Positions 63,986-64,000 of a stretch of DNA of 64,000 nt are shown here, piece by piece. This DNA is from Arthrobacter sp. ISL-5 (GTDB lineage: Bacteria > Actinomycetota > Actinomycetes > Actinomycetales > Micrococcaceae), in assembly GCF_018613835.1 (NCBI RefSeq), contig NZ_JAGGPM010000023.1:141746-205745 (forward strand), read 5' to 3'. The position numbers and the translations under genes are program-made. Position 1 is the first letter of the stretch. Each line of letters begins with the position of its first letter. The notes under the pieces were generated by a model. The model worked only from the letters and a program-made list of their open reading frames with translations. It searched no databases and was not told where the DNA came from.

Positions 63986-64000
63986 TCCGAAAATGAGGTG

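Overview
The window is a stretch of high-GC actinobacterial chromosome. Gene content, GTG/TTG starts and gene order (rho, prfA, prmC, tsaC, wecA, atpI-like, atpBEFHAGDC, DUF2550) point to the Micrococcaceae, most like Arthrobacter/Pseudarthrobacter. No phage, insertion sequence, CRISPR array, rRNA or tRNA was recognised. Coding density is high. Several plus-strand genes have a TANNNT box 6-9 nt before the start codon and look leaderless.

Layout. 1-7465: 3' part of rho, prfA, prmC, tsaC, then a small envelope-polysaccharide group (TagA/WecG-type GT26, a GT2 transferase on the minus strand, WecA). 7560-15932: a complete F1Fo ATP synthase operon preceded by two small membrane proteins, with a possible 20-codon leader ORF coupled to the TTG start of atpB, followed by DUF2550. 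16051-24133: cold-shock protein, mismatch endonuclease NucS, an AI-2E-family permease, an unrecognised membrane protein, a YbbN/CnoX-like protein and an old yellow enzyme. 24224-29596: a two-gene ABC transporter, nagB, and a DUF3039 plus DEAH-helicase pair. 29687-36181: pncA/pncB (NAD salvage, minus) diverging from clpS-DUF2017, murI-MBL and rph-rdgB. 36258-45551: DedA, a DnaQ-like exonuclease, DUF4395, an ADP-ribosylglycohydrolase, a MIP channel and sbcDC. 45566-51433: an MFS exporter, then an IclR-regulated flavin-dependent monooxygenase unit (reductase, HpaB-type oxygenase, MHS transporter). 51502-57818: a 2-oxoacid dehydrogenase operon (E1 alpha, E1 beta, stand-alone lipoyl protein, alpha/beta hydrolase), then an amino-acid permease diverging from an AsnC regulator. 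57969-63907: NrtR-nadABC-cysteine desulfurase, the de novo NAD operon, with an NrtR-like palindrome at its promoter.

The most unusual observations are these. (1) The 2-oxoacid dehydrogenase operon has no catalytic E2; it has a lipoyl-only protein overlapping a separate alpha/beta hydrolase, which looks like a split version of the fused AcoC type. (2) A roughly 68-bp palindromic element occurs three times (46924, 55689, 63928), each time at the 3' end of a gene. (3) nadB carries an in-frame 174-bp direct-repeat-bounded insertion. (4) A leader ORF may be coupled to atpB. (5) Three IclR-type operator-like sites sit in tandem before the flavin reductase. All functional calls are by reading motifs; no database search was possible.
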